The notes below the pieces were generated by a model. It had not been told where the DNA came from. It ran no database searches and was given only the letters and a program-made list of their open reading frames with translations. A program made the translations under genes and the position numbers. A stretch of 43,218 bases of DNA, from positions 1 to 43,218 of the forward strand of contig NZ_JAIOUP010000019.1 in the NCBI RefSeq assembly GCF_019931165.1, read 5' to 3'. Shown piece by piece: positions 25,990 to 34,091 of this stretch; the first letter of the stretch is position 1, and the number at the start of each line of letters is the position of its first letter. This DNA comes from Schnuerera sp. xch1 (GTDB lineage: Bacteria > Bacillota > Clostridia > Tissierellales > Tepidimicrobiaceae).

Positions 25990-26655
25990 ATGATTTGTGT
26001 TACTGGCAAGCAAATGAAAGCAGTTGATAATTACTGTATAAAAAAGCTAGGAATTCCTGGAATAGTTCTTATGGAAAATGCAGCTCTAAAAGTACTGAAG
26101 AATATAGATTTGGATAAATTCAACTCGTTTACAATTGTATGTGGAGTTGGAAACAATGGAGGAGACGGACTAGCTATTGGAAGACATCTGATTGCAAATG
26201 ATAAGAATGTAGAAATATTTCTTTTAGGAAATATCAATAAAGGAAGCAATGACTTTAATACAAACTACAATATACTTAAAAACATGGGATTAGAAATAAA
26301 AGACATTGATACGAAAAAGGACATAAATATACTTATAAGTTCATTAAAGAATTCGAATATGACTATTGACTCTATATTCGGAACAGGCCTTACAAGAAGT
26401 GTAGAAGGGCTATATAAAGATGTGATTTCAGCTATAAATAGTAACAGCAAATACGTACTATCCATAGATATACCTTCCGGCATGGATTCTGACACTGGAA
26501 ATATTCTTGGGATTTCCGTGACAGCTAATATGACAGTAACTATGCAGCTTATGAAGAAAGGATTGGTTAATAATTCTGATTACACTGGAAAAGTAATTGT
26601 AGAACCAATTGGAATGCCTAAAATTGCAATTGAAAATGTAATAGGTCAAATATAA
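25990..26655 (+). CDS. nnrE: NAD(P)H-hydrate epimerase (YjeF N-terminal domain)
   Basis: 221 residues, the stand-alone YjeF_N domain. It interconverts the R and S forms of hydrated NAD(P)H so that a dehydratase can repair them. Visible are the GIPGIVLMENAAL segment, CGVGNNGGDGLAIGRHL (the phosphate and ligand loop) and SIDIPSGMDSDTG. In many bacteria this domain is fused to the ADP-dependent dehydratase NnrD; here it is alone, and nnrD is not in the window. ATG with AAAGGAGGGG upstream. It follows bioY by 15 bp, so they are likely co-transcribed. Confidence 0.92.
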   Translation: MICVTGKQMKAVDNYCIKKLGIPGIVLMENAALKVLKNIDLDKFNSFTIVCGVGNNGGDGLAIGRHLIANDKNVEIFLLGNINKGSNDFNTNYNILKNMGLEIKDIDTKKDINILISSLKNSNMTIDSIFGTGLTRSVEGLYKDVISAINSNSKYVLSIDIPSGMDSDTGNILGISVTANMTVTMQLMKKGLVNNSDYTGKVIVEPIGMPKIAIENVIGQI

Positions 26656-26677
26656 ACTGGATGTAGTTTAATGACGT

Positions 26678-26718
26678 ATTCGTTCCGATCGATGACAATG
26701 CCATCGATCGGAACGAAT
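26678..26718. repeat. 17-bp perfect inverted repeat between nnrE and birA
   Basis: ATTCGTTCCGATCGATG (26678-26694) and its exact complement (26702-26718) flank a 7-nt loop. It lies between two convergent genes, where a terminator is expected. It has no T run on either side and is GC-rich for this genome. It may be a transcription stop of another kind, a protein-binding site or a remnant of a mobile repeat. Confidence 0.9.
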
Positions 26719-26746
26719 GAATCTCCTAGATACTTTATCTCTTATT

Positions 26747-27544
26747 CTATACATATCCTTTAATTCCCCGAATCGATATTTCCCCCGAAAATACTTTCTC
26801 AATTTTGTCATCTTCGTATCTAATAACTAACTTACCTTCATTATCTATATCTAGAACTTTCCCTGTCTTTTCTTCATTGCCCTTAATAATACGAACTTCC
26901 CTATTTATTAAAATCGATTGTTCCCTTGATATCTTAATAGTTTCTGATAAATCATCCTTTTCCTCAAATGGAATATATAAATTTTCAAAATAGTTTAGTA
27001 TGGAAGCCAGTAGCTTACTTCTATCTATCTCTGTTCCTGTTGTAATCTTTAAAGATGTAGCCTTATCTTTTAACTCATCATTAAAATCATCTTCATCTAA
27101 ATTTACATTCATGCCTATTCCCATGATTACATAGCTGATCATATCCCTTTTATAGTTCATTTCAGTAAGTATGCCACAGACCTTTTTGCCACCTATTATA
27201 ATATCATTTGGCCATTTTATATAGGATTTAATCCCCATATTCTTAAGAGCCTTGCTTATAGCAGCAGCTCCAATTAGAGTCATCTTAGGTACTTTATCAG
27301 GATTCATATTTGGCTTTAATATGATACTGACCCATATTCCTTTGCCTTTTGGAGAAGCCCAATTTCTACCAATCCTGCCTTTACCTTGAGTTTGTTCTTC
27401 AGCTATTACTATTGTTCCCTCTTCTTTTGAATATGCAATCTCCTTTGCCTTTATATTAGTAGACGGAATACTATGGAAATATTCTATATTTTTACCTATG
27501 AAATTAGTTTTTAGATATTCCTCTATATCGATTTTATCTGTCAT
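26747..27544 (-). CDS. birA: Biotin--[acetyl-CoA-carboxylase] ligase, no HTH domain
   Basis: 265 residues. The catalytic core is complete: STNIKAKEIA, EQTQGKGRIGRNWASPKGKG (biotinyl-AMP loop), IKWPNDIIIGGKKVCGIL and YVIMGIGMNVN. The C-terminal SH3-like domain (about 215-265) is also present. The N-terminal helix-turn-helix of bifunctional BirA proteins is absent, since the protein begins about 15 residues before the catalytic start. It should biotinylate carrier proteins but not repress bioY. ATG with AAGGATGTGA upstream. It is transcribed towards nnrE. Confidence 0.95.
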   Translation of the reverse strand: MTDKIDIEEYLKTNFIGKNIEYFHSIPSTNIKAKEIAYSKEEGTIVIAEEQTQGKGRIGRNWASPKGKGIWVSIILKPNMNPDKVPKMTLIGAAAISKALKNMGIKSYIKWPNDIIIGGKKVCGILTEMNYKRDMISYVIMGIGMNVNLDEDDFNDELKDKATSLKITTGTEIDRSKLLASILNYFENLYIPFEEKDDLSETIKISREQSILINREVRIIKGNEEKTGKVLDIDNEGKLVIRYEDDKIEKVFSGEISIRGIKGYV

Positions 27545-27741
27545 TGAATCACATCCTTATGGTTTTTTATACGGTAAAAAAGACCATCCTTACATATATT
27601 TTATTATATATTTTATTATATATTTTCATTAGTATAAATAATAGAGTATAATATTAGTATAATATAAATTGAAATGATACTGGGATTGTTTTCTACACAA
27701 ATTAATGGTGCATTGCACATTAAAACTCGGAGGTGAATATT

Positions 27742-29526
27742 ATTAATAAATTATTAAAGTCTACAACAACTTTTTTACTTATAATATCGGTTTTTCTAAT
27801 CTTCCCCATTATTGTGAATGCAGAAGAGGATTTATCTATTTCAAGATGGATAATTAACTCGGAAGTTATGGAAAACGGCGACTTGAAAATTGTTGAGGAT
27901 ATTTCATTCAACTTCAACAATGATTTTAACGGAGTTTTTAGAGATGTTGTGTTGAATGATACTAATGGAATAGATGGTATTCAGGTATCAGAGCTTGTTC
28001 AGGGCAATGAGGTGAATTATACTAGAGTTGACGATGCTAAAAAAGGGGCCAAAAATGTATATATGCTAATCGACGATGAAAAAAACGTCAATATCCAAAT
28101 ATTCTCCCCTTCTGAAGATGAGCAAAAGACATTCCGCATTAGATATACTGTAAAAAATGTATCTGTAAAGTACAACGATACAGGTGAATTATATTATAAA
28201 TTTCTAGGAGAAGAAAATGATACTCCTATAGACTTCTTCGGAGTAAATATCAAATTACCTCAAAATATTACTGATAATGTGAAAATCTTTGCTCATGGGC
28301 CATCCAATGGAACTATTAATTTTGGTCAAAATAATACTGTTAGAGCAGAAGCAAGCGATATATCAAAAGATACGTTTGTCGAAGTCAGAATACTATTTCC
28401 AGCAAACTTCATTCCTGGTTCTACTAATGTAGTGAATAGGGATGCATATGACGAAATTATAGATGAAGAGCTATCCTATGCAAGGAAGATTGAACAAAGG
28501 GAAATCAAAAGAGAAGAAAGAAAGGATTTATTTAACAATATATCTATTATTCTTTCTGGATTGTTGGCTGTTATTATAGGTTTTATATTTAATAAATTCA
28601 GAAGAAATAAAAATATATATGAAACTATCGATACAAATCTCTATCAAGAGTATTCATCACCAGCTATAGCAGCTTTATTATTAAATGGTACTATATCATC
28701 AACTTCATTAATAGCTACTATTTTTAATCTAGCACGAAAGGGTTTTATTCATATTGATGACAAAGGCGAATACAAGAAAAGGACCAATAATTTTAAATTG
28801 ACTCGTTTGGATAAGTCAACAGCTTCTCTATTAAAACATGAAAAATACCTATTGGAATGGTTGTTTGATGAAATTGGTGATGGAAAATTTATAGAGACAA
28901 AAGATATAGAATTCTACAGCAAGCACAACTCCACTGATTTCCATAAAGAATATAATAGATGGACTAAAATTATAAATGAAGAAGCCAAGGAGAAAGGATA
29001 CTATGATAATAGCAGTAAACCTTTTGGTATATTTCTGCTGATTATCTCTATAATCACATTCGTAATTTCCATAGTTTCAATAGTATTTGAAGCTTTTTAT
29101 GGAGCCTTGCTAATCTTTATATCTCTATTTGCTTTTATATATTCAATGATATTGCTTACAAGAAAATCTGACTACGGATATATTGAAACAATAAAGTGGA
29201 AAGACTTTAAAAAGGATTTAAAACAAAGGAGCAAATCATTAAATATAGATGATTTATCATTCTCATTAGACGAAGCATTGATATATGGTTTAGCTTTAGG
29301 TGTAGGTTTTGATTCATTGAAGAAGTTTCAACCTCTCACTGCTCAAAGTTATATGCCAAACTATTGGATGTATTGGTTCTTCTTTACAAACTCAAATGGG
29401 AAAAATACTTTTGAAAATAGCATAAATAAGTCCTTTACAAATACTGGTGCATCCACCGGATCTGGTGGAGGATTTTCCGCTGGAGGTGGAGGTGGAGCCG
29501 GAGGCGGCGGTGCTGGAGGGTTTTAA
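27742..29526 (+). CDS. DUF2207 predicted membrane protein with Gly-rich tail
   Basis: About 594 residues. A signal peptide (hydrophobic TFLLIISVFLIFPIIVNA, cut near AEE) leads to an extracytoplasmic DUF2207 domain (about 25-245). Then come a membrane helix near 270, a cytosolic region and two more helices (about 430-475). The tail is GGGFSAGGGGGAGGGGAGGF. Function unknown; relatives are sometimes called YciQ-like. The start is odd: GGAGGTGA is at 27729-27736. A GTG at 27733 lies inside that site, and no ATG or TTG follows in frame before the signal peptide. An ATT at 27739 or 27742 is best placed. Confidence 0.88.
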   Translation: MNKLLKSTTTFLLIISVFLIFPIIVNAEEDLSISRWIINSEVMENGDLKIVEDISFNFNNDFNGVFRDVVLNDTNGIDGIQVSELVQGNEVNYTRVDDAKKGAKNVYMLIDDEKNVNIQIFSPSEDEQKTFRIRYTVKNVSVKYNDTGELYYKFLGEENDTPIDFFGVNIKLPQNITDNVKIFAHGPSNGTINFGQNNTVRAEASDISKDTFVEVRILFPANFIPGSTNVVNRDAYDEIIDEELSYARKIEQREIKREERKDLFNNISIILSGLLAVIIGFIFNKFRRNKNIYETIDTNLYQEYSSPAIAALLLNGTISSTSLIATIFNLARKGFIHIDDKGEYKKRTNNFKLTRLDKSTASLLKHEKYLLEWLFDEIGDGKFIETKDIEFYSKHNSTDFHKEYNRWTKIINEEAKEKGYYDNSSKPFGIFLLIISIITFVISIVSIVFEAFYGALLIFISLFAFIYSMILLTRKSDYGYIETIKWKDFKKDLKQRSKSLNIDDLSFSLDEALIYGLALGVGFDSLKKFQPLTAQSYMPNYWMYWFFFTNSNGKNTFENSINKSFTNTGASTGSGGGFSAGGGGGAGGGGAGGF

Positions 29527-29541
29527 TAAATGACAGAAAAT

Positions 29542-29583
29542 AAAGGATGCAGAGGTCTCCTTGCTGAGACCTCTGCACCCTTT
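29542..29583 (-). terminator. Hairpin between convergent DUF2207 and fni genes
   Basis: GCAGAGGTCTC (29549-29559), a 6-nt loop, then its exact complement (29566-29576), extended by AAAGG/CCTTT after a small internal loop. On the minus strand it is followed by TTTATTTTC, which favours termination of fni. On the plus strand the T run is weak. Confidence 0.75.
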
Positions 29584-29586
29584 AGA

Positions 29587-30612
29587 CTACAGTAAATCTT
29601 TTAATTCTCCCTTTGTTCTATATGAAACTTTTTGCAACTCTCCTATATTTTTGCTTCCTGTTAATAACATTATAGCTTTTAGTTTGTACGTTAAATCGTC
29701 TATATATTTATTGGCTTTTTCATATCCACCTTCTATTAGTATTCTCAGTATTTCGCCACTAATACCTACCATATCAGCCCCTATGATTAAAGATTTAGCT
29801 ATATCCATGCTCTGTCTTATGCCTCCACTTGCTATTAAAGTCAGATCCTTAGCAACACTTCTACACTGGATCAGACTAAGAGCTGTTGGGATTCCCCATG
29901 AGTATATGTCCTTAAAATCCATTTCTTTATTTCTTTTATCTTCTATTTCAATAAAATTAGTACCACCTTTGCCTGAGATATCTATATACCTTACCCCTTC
30001 ATCATACAATCTTTGGGCTACATCCTTTGATATTCCAAATCCTACTTCCTTTACTATTACAGGTTTTTCTATACTCTTCACTATCTTTTCAATATTATTC
30101 AATATCCCCTTAAAATGTCTGTCTCCTTCTTTCATTACCAATTCTTGAGCAGGATTTAGATGAAGTTGAATAGCATCTGCATCTAATAAATCCATAGATA
30201 GCCTTACATCTTCTAAAGATGCAGAAGCATTTAAATTTGATAAAACCACACCATCTCTTCCGACTATCTTTCTGACTATCTTAAATGATTCATAGCTTTC
30301 CACATCCTTCAGTGCTATAGTTTGAGATCCTACTGCTATTGGAACATTGTAATTTGCGGCTATTTTTGACAAATTCCTATTTATTTCCTGGGAAAATTCA
30401 GTTCCTCCTGTAATAGCGTTTATCATTATAGGATATTTAACATTTTTCCCTAAGAATTCTATTTTAGTATTGATTTCATCAAAGTTTAACTCAGGTAAAG
30501 AATTATGTTGTATATATACATCCTCAAGTAAAGTAGCATTTTCATAAATGGACTTTAAATATTGTTCAATATGTTGTTTTTTTCTATCTTTTCTTATTAA
30601 GTCTTCTGTCAT
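29587..30612 (-). CDS. fni: Type 2 isopentenyl-diphosphate delta-isomerase (FMN-dependent)
   Basis: 341 residues, usual length. It interconverts IPP and DMAPP using FMN and NADPH. Motifs are RKDRKKQHIEQYL at the N-terminus, INAITGGT, GSQ, LHLNPAQELVMKEGDR, VIVKEVGFGIS, DISGKGGTNF and LIASGGIRQ with GADMVGIS, the TIM-barrel flavin and phosphate loops. ATG with GAAGAGGAT upstream. It lies 13 bp downstream of the LCP gene and may share its transcript, which would link isoprenoid and wall-polymer carrier supply (inference). Confidence 0.96.
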   Translation of the reverse strand: MTEDLIRKDRKKQHIEQYLKSIYENATLLEDVYIQHNSLPELNFDEINTKIEFLGKNVKYPIMINAITGGTEFSQEINRNLSKIAANYNVPIAVGSQTIALKDVESYESFKIVRKIVGRDGVVLSNLNASASLEDVRLSMDLLDADAIQLHLNPAQELVMKEGDRHFKGILNNIEKIVKSIEKPVIVKEVGFGISKDVAQRLYDEGVRYIDISGKGGTNFIEIEDKRNKEMDFKDIYSWGIPTALSLIQCRSVAKDLTLIASGGIRQSMDIAKSLIIGADMVGISGEILRILIEGGYEKANKYIDDLTYKLKAIMLLTGSKNIGELQKVSYRTKGELKDLL

Positions 30613-30625
30613 ATTATCCTCTTCT

Positions 30626-31597
30626 CTATCTACCTAGTACAAAATTGCCAAACATCTCTTCTATCATCTGTTTTGTTTCCTCTTCATAAGGTATGAAATA
30701 GGAAAGCCCATTTATAGTTGGAGTTTCACCTTGCAATCTAGCCATCTCCACATTATCTATACTTATGTCATTAATAGTTGGTATACCTTTTAATGCTGCA
30801 GTTATTGGTATATTAGTATCCACATAATTAAAATAGGTATTTATCATTTTAGGTAGTTTAGTAATATTTTTAGGTCTTAATGTTTGTTTTATAAATTCTT
30901 TCAAAAATAGTTGCTGAGCTTCTACTCTGCCTAAATCACCTTCTGGATAGGATCTAAATCTTAAATATTCCAAGGACTTATCTCCATCAAGAGTTTGCTG
31001 TCCTGGTTGTATATCTATTAATAATGGAGGATTGTCTGCTGGATCTCTATAGTACATTCTCCTTGGTACATCAATGTCTACTCCACCAATAGCATCTACT
31101 ATTTCCTTTACTGCTCTATAGTCTATTGTTACATAGTATTCTAAATCTATACCTAAAAAATCTTTAACAGTTTTTACTGCTAAATTAGGCCCTCCATAGG
31201 AATGTGCATGGTTTATTCTTTCCTCTGAACCTCTACCTCTTATATTAACTCGTGAATCTCTTGGTATGGATAACATTGTAATTTCTCCAGTTTCATAGCT
31301 GAATTTACAGAGAATCATAGTATCTGTTCTCAGATTTGTTTTTTTATATCCATTTTCATCTTCTTCCATCTCCTTTATCTTTTCTACGCCACCTACACCA
31401 TATTGGTCATCTACACCCATTAGCAAAAACAGTATTTCACCCTTTTTTTCTATTTCCTCTGCTTTTTCTTTATCAGATTCGTCTCCTCCTGTAGATATTA
31501 CAGTATCTTGATTTAGTACATAATGACCTATTATACCAAATATAGCTGAAAATGCTATTAAAGATATTAAAAATGCACTCCAAAATTTATTTCTCAT
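30626..31597 (-). CDS. LCP (LytR-CpsA-Psr) family cell-wall polymer ligase
   Basis: 323 residues. A short cytosolic start and one membrane helix (about 8-29) are followed by an LCP domain with LFLLMGVDDQYG, TNLRTDTMILCKF, MLSIPRDSRVNIRG, INHAHSYGGP and YLRFRSYPEGDLGRVEAQQ. The conserved Arg and Asp residues for the polyprenyl-pyrophosphate ligand are present. LCP enzymes attach teichoic acid-like glycopolymers to peptidoglycan. The ATG has TAGGAGGT upstream. The fni gene follows by 13 bp. Confidence 0.93.
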   Translation of the reverse strand: MRNKFWSAFLISLIAFSAIFGIIGHYVLNQDTVISTGGDESDKEKAEEIEKKGEILFLLMGVDDQYGVGGVEKIKEMEEDENGYKKTNLRTDTMILCKFSYETGEITMLSIPRDSRVNIRGRGSEERINHAHSYGGPNLAVKTVKDFLGIDLEYYVTIDYRAVKEIVDAIGGVDIDVPRRMYYRDPADNPPLLIDIQPGQQTLDGDKSLEYLRFRSYPEGDLGRVEAQQLFLKEFIKQTLRPKNITKLPKMINTYFNYVDTNIPITAALKGIPTINDISIDNVEMARLQGETPTINGLSYFIPYEEETKQMIEEMFGNFVLGR

Positions 31598-31693
31598 CTT
31601 ATTACCTCCTAAACGTGGTAACCTATATCTTAAATAATACTAAATATTTACACACTTTTCAATTAAAATAAAGTTACAATTTAGTTAGCTTTA

Positions 31694-31726
31694 AAAAAGA
31701 GCAGGTTTATGAAATCTACTCTTTTA
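31694..31726 (-). terminator. Terminator of the PII-antiporter operon
   Basis: 31695-31708 pairs with 31712-31725 over 14 nt with one mismatch and one wobble. On the minus strand the stem ends in TTTTTT. It begins at the antiporter stop codon. Confidence 0.75.
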
Positions 31727-32902
31727 ATCAGTTTTTATCTCTCCCGCTTTTATCAATGACCTTTTAGTAATCAAGGGCCCAAAAAGTTCAAATACTATTG
31801 TTCCTGCAAGTACTATGGTCCTAACTTGTACTCCATATGGAGCTGGTAAAATATTCTGAGCAATCATTGATAATCCAATAGCTACCCCTGCTTGGGGTAT
31901 TAACGTGAAACCTAAATATCTTCTTACTGTCATTGGAGCATTACATATTCTTGCTCCTAAATATGAACCAGAAATTTTACCTAATACTCTAAATATTACA
32001 TAGACAACTCCTATCATGCCAACAGTTCCTAATACCGATAGATCAAGTTCTAACCCTGAAATGGTAAAGAAAGCAGCATATAAAGGTGGAGTGAATCTAT
32101 CTACTATCGTAAAAGCGTTCTTAAAGTTTGGAATTACATTAATCAATGTAGCTCCTACCATCATGCAAGCAAGAAGTGACGAAAGATTAAATCTTATAGA
32201 AATTGCTGCTGTAGCGAAAATAATAGCAATAATTATAGATAATAATTCTGTTTCTCCTTCTACTCTCTTAATAAGTAGAATAAGAAGAATTCCCATCAAA
32301 AGTCCTAATAGTAATGCACCAATAACCTCGATTAATGGCATTACAAGCATATTTACTATTGAAATTGTATTAGTATTACTGATTAGTGCCCTTGCTATAG
32401 AAGCGGATATTCCAAAAGCTATTACACACACAGCATCGTCCATAGCTACAACTGGTAATAATGTATCAACTACATCTCCCTTTGCCTTATATTGTCTTAT
32501 TACCATGATTGTAGCTGCTGGAGCAGTTGCTGTACCTATTGCCCCTAATACAAGTCCAAAAGAAACTGGTTGCCCAGCTATAATAGTTATTGCTAATATT
32601 ACAAATACCATGGCTAATAGCGACTGTAATACAGTTATTAAAATAATACCTTTGCTCATCTTCTTTAGGTGTGCTAAATTAAATTCGCTACCTATGTTAT
32701 AGGCTATAAAAGCTAAAGCCACTTCAGATATTATACTGAATTGGCTCACTACATCCTTAGGTATTATATTGAAAAGGGATGGTCCTATTATTAATCCTGC
32801 TACAAGATACCCTGTTACATTTGGTAACTTCAATTTAGAAACTATTTTAGACATTATAATTGCTACTAATAGTACAATAGCTAAATAAAATAATATGTTC
32901 AT
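31724..32902 (-). CDS. Cation:proton antiporter (CPA2 / Na+/H+ exchanger family)
   Basis: 392 residues with about 12-13 membrane helices and no cytosolic TrkA domain. Features are LPNVTGYLVAGLIIGPSL near the N-terminus, the unwound-helix region GTATAPAATIMVIRQY and the ion-binding VVAMDDAVCVIAFG (DD pair). It should exchange Na+ or K+ for protons. The gene follows a small PII-like protein gene by about 20 bp, and regulation of the transporter by that protein is likely. The ATG at 32902 is about 14 nt from the nearest AAGGAGATG, an unusually long gap. Confidence 0.92.
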   Translation of the reverse strand: MNILFYLAIVLLVAIIMSKIVSKLKLPNVTGYLVAGLIIGPSLFNIIPKDVVSQFSIISEVALAFIAYNIGSEFNLAHLKKMSKGIILITVLQSLLAMVFVILAITIIAGQPVSFGLVLGAIGTATAPAATIMVIRQYKAKGDVVDTLLPVVAMDDAVCVIAFGISASIARALISNTNTISIVNMLVMPLIEVIGALLLGLLMGILLILLIKRVEGETELLSIIIAIIFATAAISIRFNLSSLLACMMVGATLINVIPNFKNAFTIVDRFTPPLYAAFFTISGLELDLSVLGTVGMIGVVYVIFRVLGKISGSYLGARICNAPMTVRRYLGFTLIPQAGVAIGLSMIAQNILPAPYGVQVRTIVLAGTIVFELFGPLITKRSLIKAGEIKTD

Positions 32903-32921
32903 TTTATGTTAATTCATCTCC

Positions 32922-33260
32922 TTATTTTGTCAAACCTTCTACATTATTTACTGGTACTGTAAACATAATACCTGTGTTTTCTTCACTTATGTTTGGTACC
33001 GCTCTTCTTACACATTCCATTGCAATAGGTATTTTATCATCAGATAATACCATTAACAATGTCTTATTAATAGGTCTATTTTCATTTAATATATTTTTTA
33101 GCGACCCAAACAGCGGTATTTCAGAATGCTCATCTACTAATGCTCTAACCATACCCATACTATCAAGGATGGTTCCACCTCTGATACCGTGGTTGCTTAA
33201 TTCTAATAATAGGTCATCTAGCTTTTGTACTCTGTTTAAAACTACTACTAGCATTTGCAT
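32922..33260 (-). CDS. PII-like (nitrogen regulatory P-II fold) protein paired with antiporter
   Basis: 112 residues. The order of strands and helices (MLVVVLNRVQKLDDLLLELS, GGTILDSMGMVRALV, KTLLMVLSDDKIPIAMECVR, GIMFTVPVNNVEGL) is the ferredoxin-like PII/CutA fold. The T-loop typical of GlnB, with its uridylylated Tyr, is not evident. PII-like proteins beside transporters usually bind a nucleotide and gate the transporter. The gene sits immediately upstream of a cation:proton antiporter. The start is the ATG at 33260 with GGGGGTGA 6 nt upstream. Ligand unknown. Confidence 0.75.
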   Translation of the reverse strand: MQMLVVVLNRVQKLDDLLLELSNHGIRGGTILDSMGMVRALVDEHSEIPLFGSLKNILNENRPINKTLLMVLSDDKIPIAMECVRRAVPNISEENTGIMFTVPVNNVEGLTK

Positions 33261-33312
33261 CAATATTCACCCCCTACATAATAATACTCCTGTAGATGAA
33301 ATTTTTCAAATC

Positions 33313-33921
33313 TTATTTTACAGAAACGTAAGGATTATCCTTTATATAAAATCTATAGAGATAATCCTTTGCCTCTTCGGCATAGTCTATTCCAATTCTT
33401 GTGGTTTCAACTATACTGAAGTCTTCTTCTATTCCTTCCTCCAAATACAATATATTCCCACAGAGGTCTATACCATTTAGCTCTTTGTCTATATTAAATG
33501 CCATGGTAAGTTTTCCTGGGCCATTGGTCAAATTTCTCTTTTTATATCTATTTAATTCCTTGTAAGGCTTTCTAAACCTATATAATGACATTTGCTCTAT
33601 GCTCTCCATAGGCTCTATCCCTCTTATAAGAACTGCTTCTGGTATTCCCTTTCTTTGAGTAACTATGTTAAAACAATAGTACATTCCATAAATCAAATAG
33701 ACATAAGCAGCACCTGAAGAACCATACATGGTTTCAACTCTTTTTGTTTTTTTCCCACCATAGGAGTGAGCCGCCTTATCTTTAAGTCCTAAATAAGCCT
33801 CTGTTTCTACAATTTTTCCCTTTAATACATTTTCTCCTGTATTATGAACCAATATTTTACCTAATAACTCCTTTGCTACTATAATTGTATCTCTACTATA
33901 AAAATCTCTGTTTAGTTTCAT
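33313..33921 (-). CDS. DNA-3-methyladenine glycosylase (AAG/MPG family)
   Basis: About 202 residues. Motifs are LNRDFYSRDTIIVAKELLGK, the catalytic region GKIVETEAYLGLKDKAAHSY, MYGSSGAAYVYLIYGMYYC and NLTNGPGKLTMAF. The glutamate in VETEAY is the general base. This enzyme removes alkylated purines in base excision repair. I chose the ATG at 33921, with AGGAGTGA 7 nt upstream; in-frame codons up to 33996 lack a ribosome site. It lies 52 bp upstream of the PII-like gene and may share its transcript by chance. Confidence 0.94.
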   Translation of the reverse strand: MKLNRDFYSRDTIIVAKELLGKILVHNTGENVLKGKIVETEAYLGLKDKAAHSYGGKKTKRVETMYGSSGAAYVYLIYGMYYCFNIVTQRKGIPEAVLIRGIEPMESIEQMSLYRFRKPYKELNRYKKRNLTNGPGKLTMAFNIDKELNGIDLCGNILYLEEGIEEDFSIVETTRIGIDYAEEAKDYLYRFYIKDNPYVSVK

Positions 33922-34047
33922 GCCTTCACTCCTTATTCTATTCTTATCTGTAGTATACACTAAAAATAGTAACATAATAAGAAGATCTTGTGACAAAACG
34001 TTAAAGGTAGCTCTTTTTGAAACTCATTTACGGAAAGTTCTAAGATT

Positions 34048-34082
34048 AAAAAAAGGTATAGTTCTGAAATTAGAACTATACC
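34048..34082 (-). terminator. Terminator of the lipoprotein gene
   Basis: GGTATAGTTCT (34055-34065), a 6-nt loop, then its complement (34072-34082). On the minus strand T7 follows directly. Confidence 0.9.
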
Positions 34083-34091
34083 AAGATTAGT

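Noticed and set aside
26678-26718. The 17-bp inverted repeat as an intrinsic terminator
   Set aside because: No T run follows on either strand, so I list it as an unexplained repeat instead.
27590-27690. Tandem TATATTTTATTA repeats upstream of the DUF2207 gene as a regulatory array
   Set aside because: They look like simple AT-rich repetition; several TATAAT-like boxes occur by chance and no -35 box is convincing.
27715-27730. GTGC-ATT-GCAC dyad before the DUF2207 ribosome site
   Set aside because: Only 4 bp pair perfectly, too short to support as an operator.
29561-30148. A plus-strand open frame opposite fni
   Set aside because: It lies within the highly conserved type 2 IPP isomerase gene on the other strand and starts in its terminator.
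32016-32702. A long open frame antisense to the antiporter gene
   Set aside because: It is a by-product of the antiporter's codon use; the antisense product resembles nothing, while the minus-strand protein has clear membrane helices and motifs.
32922-33260. The small protein before the antiporter as a classic GlnB/GlnK nitrogen regulator
   Set aside because: It lacks a recognisable T-loop with tyrosine and the usual GlnB signatures; only the general PII fold is supported.
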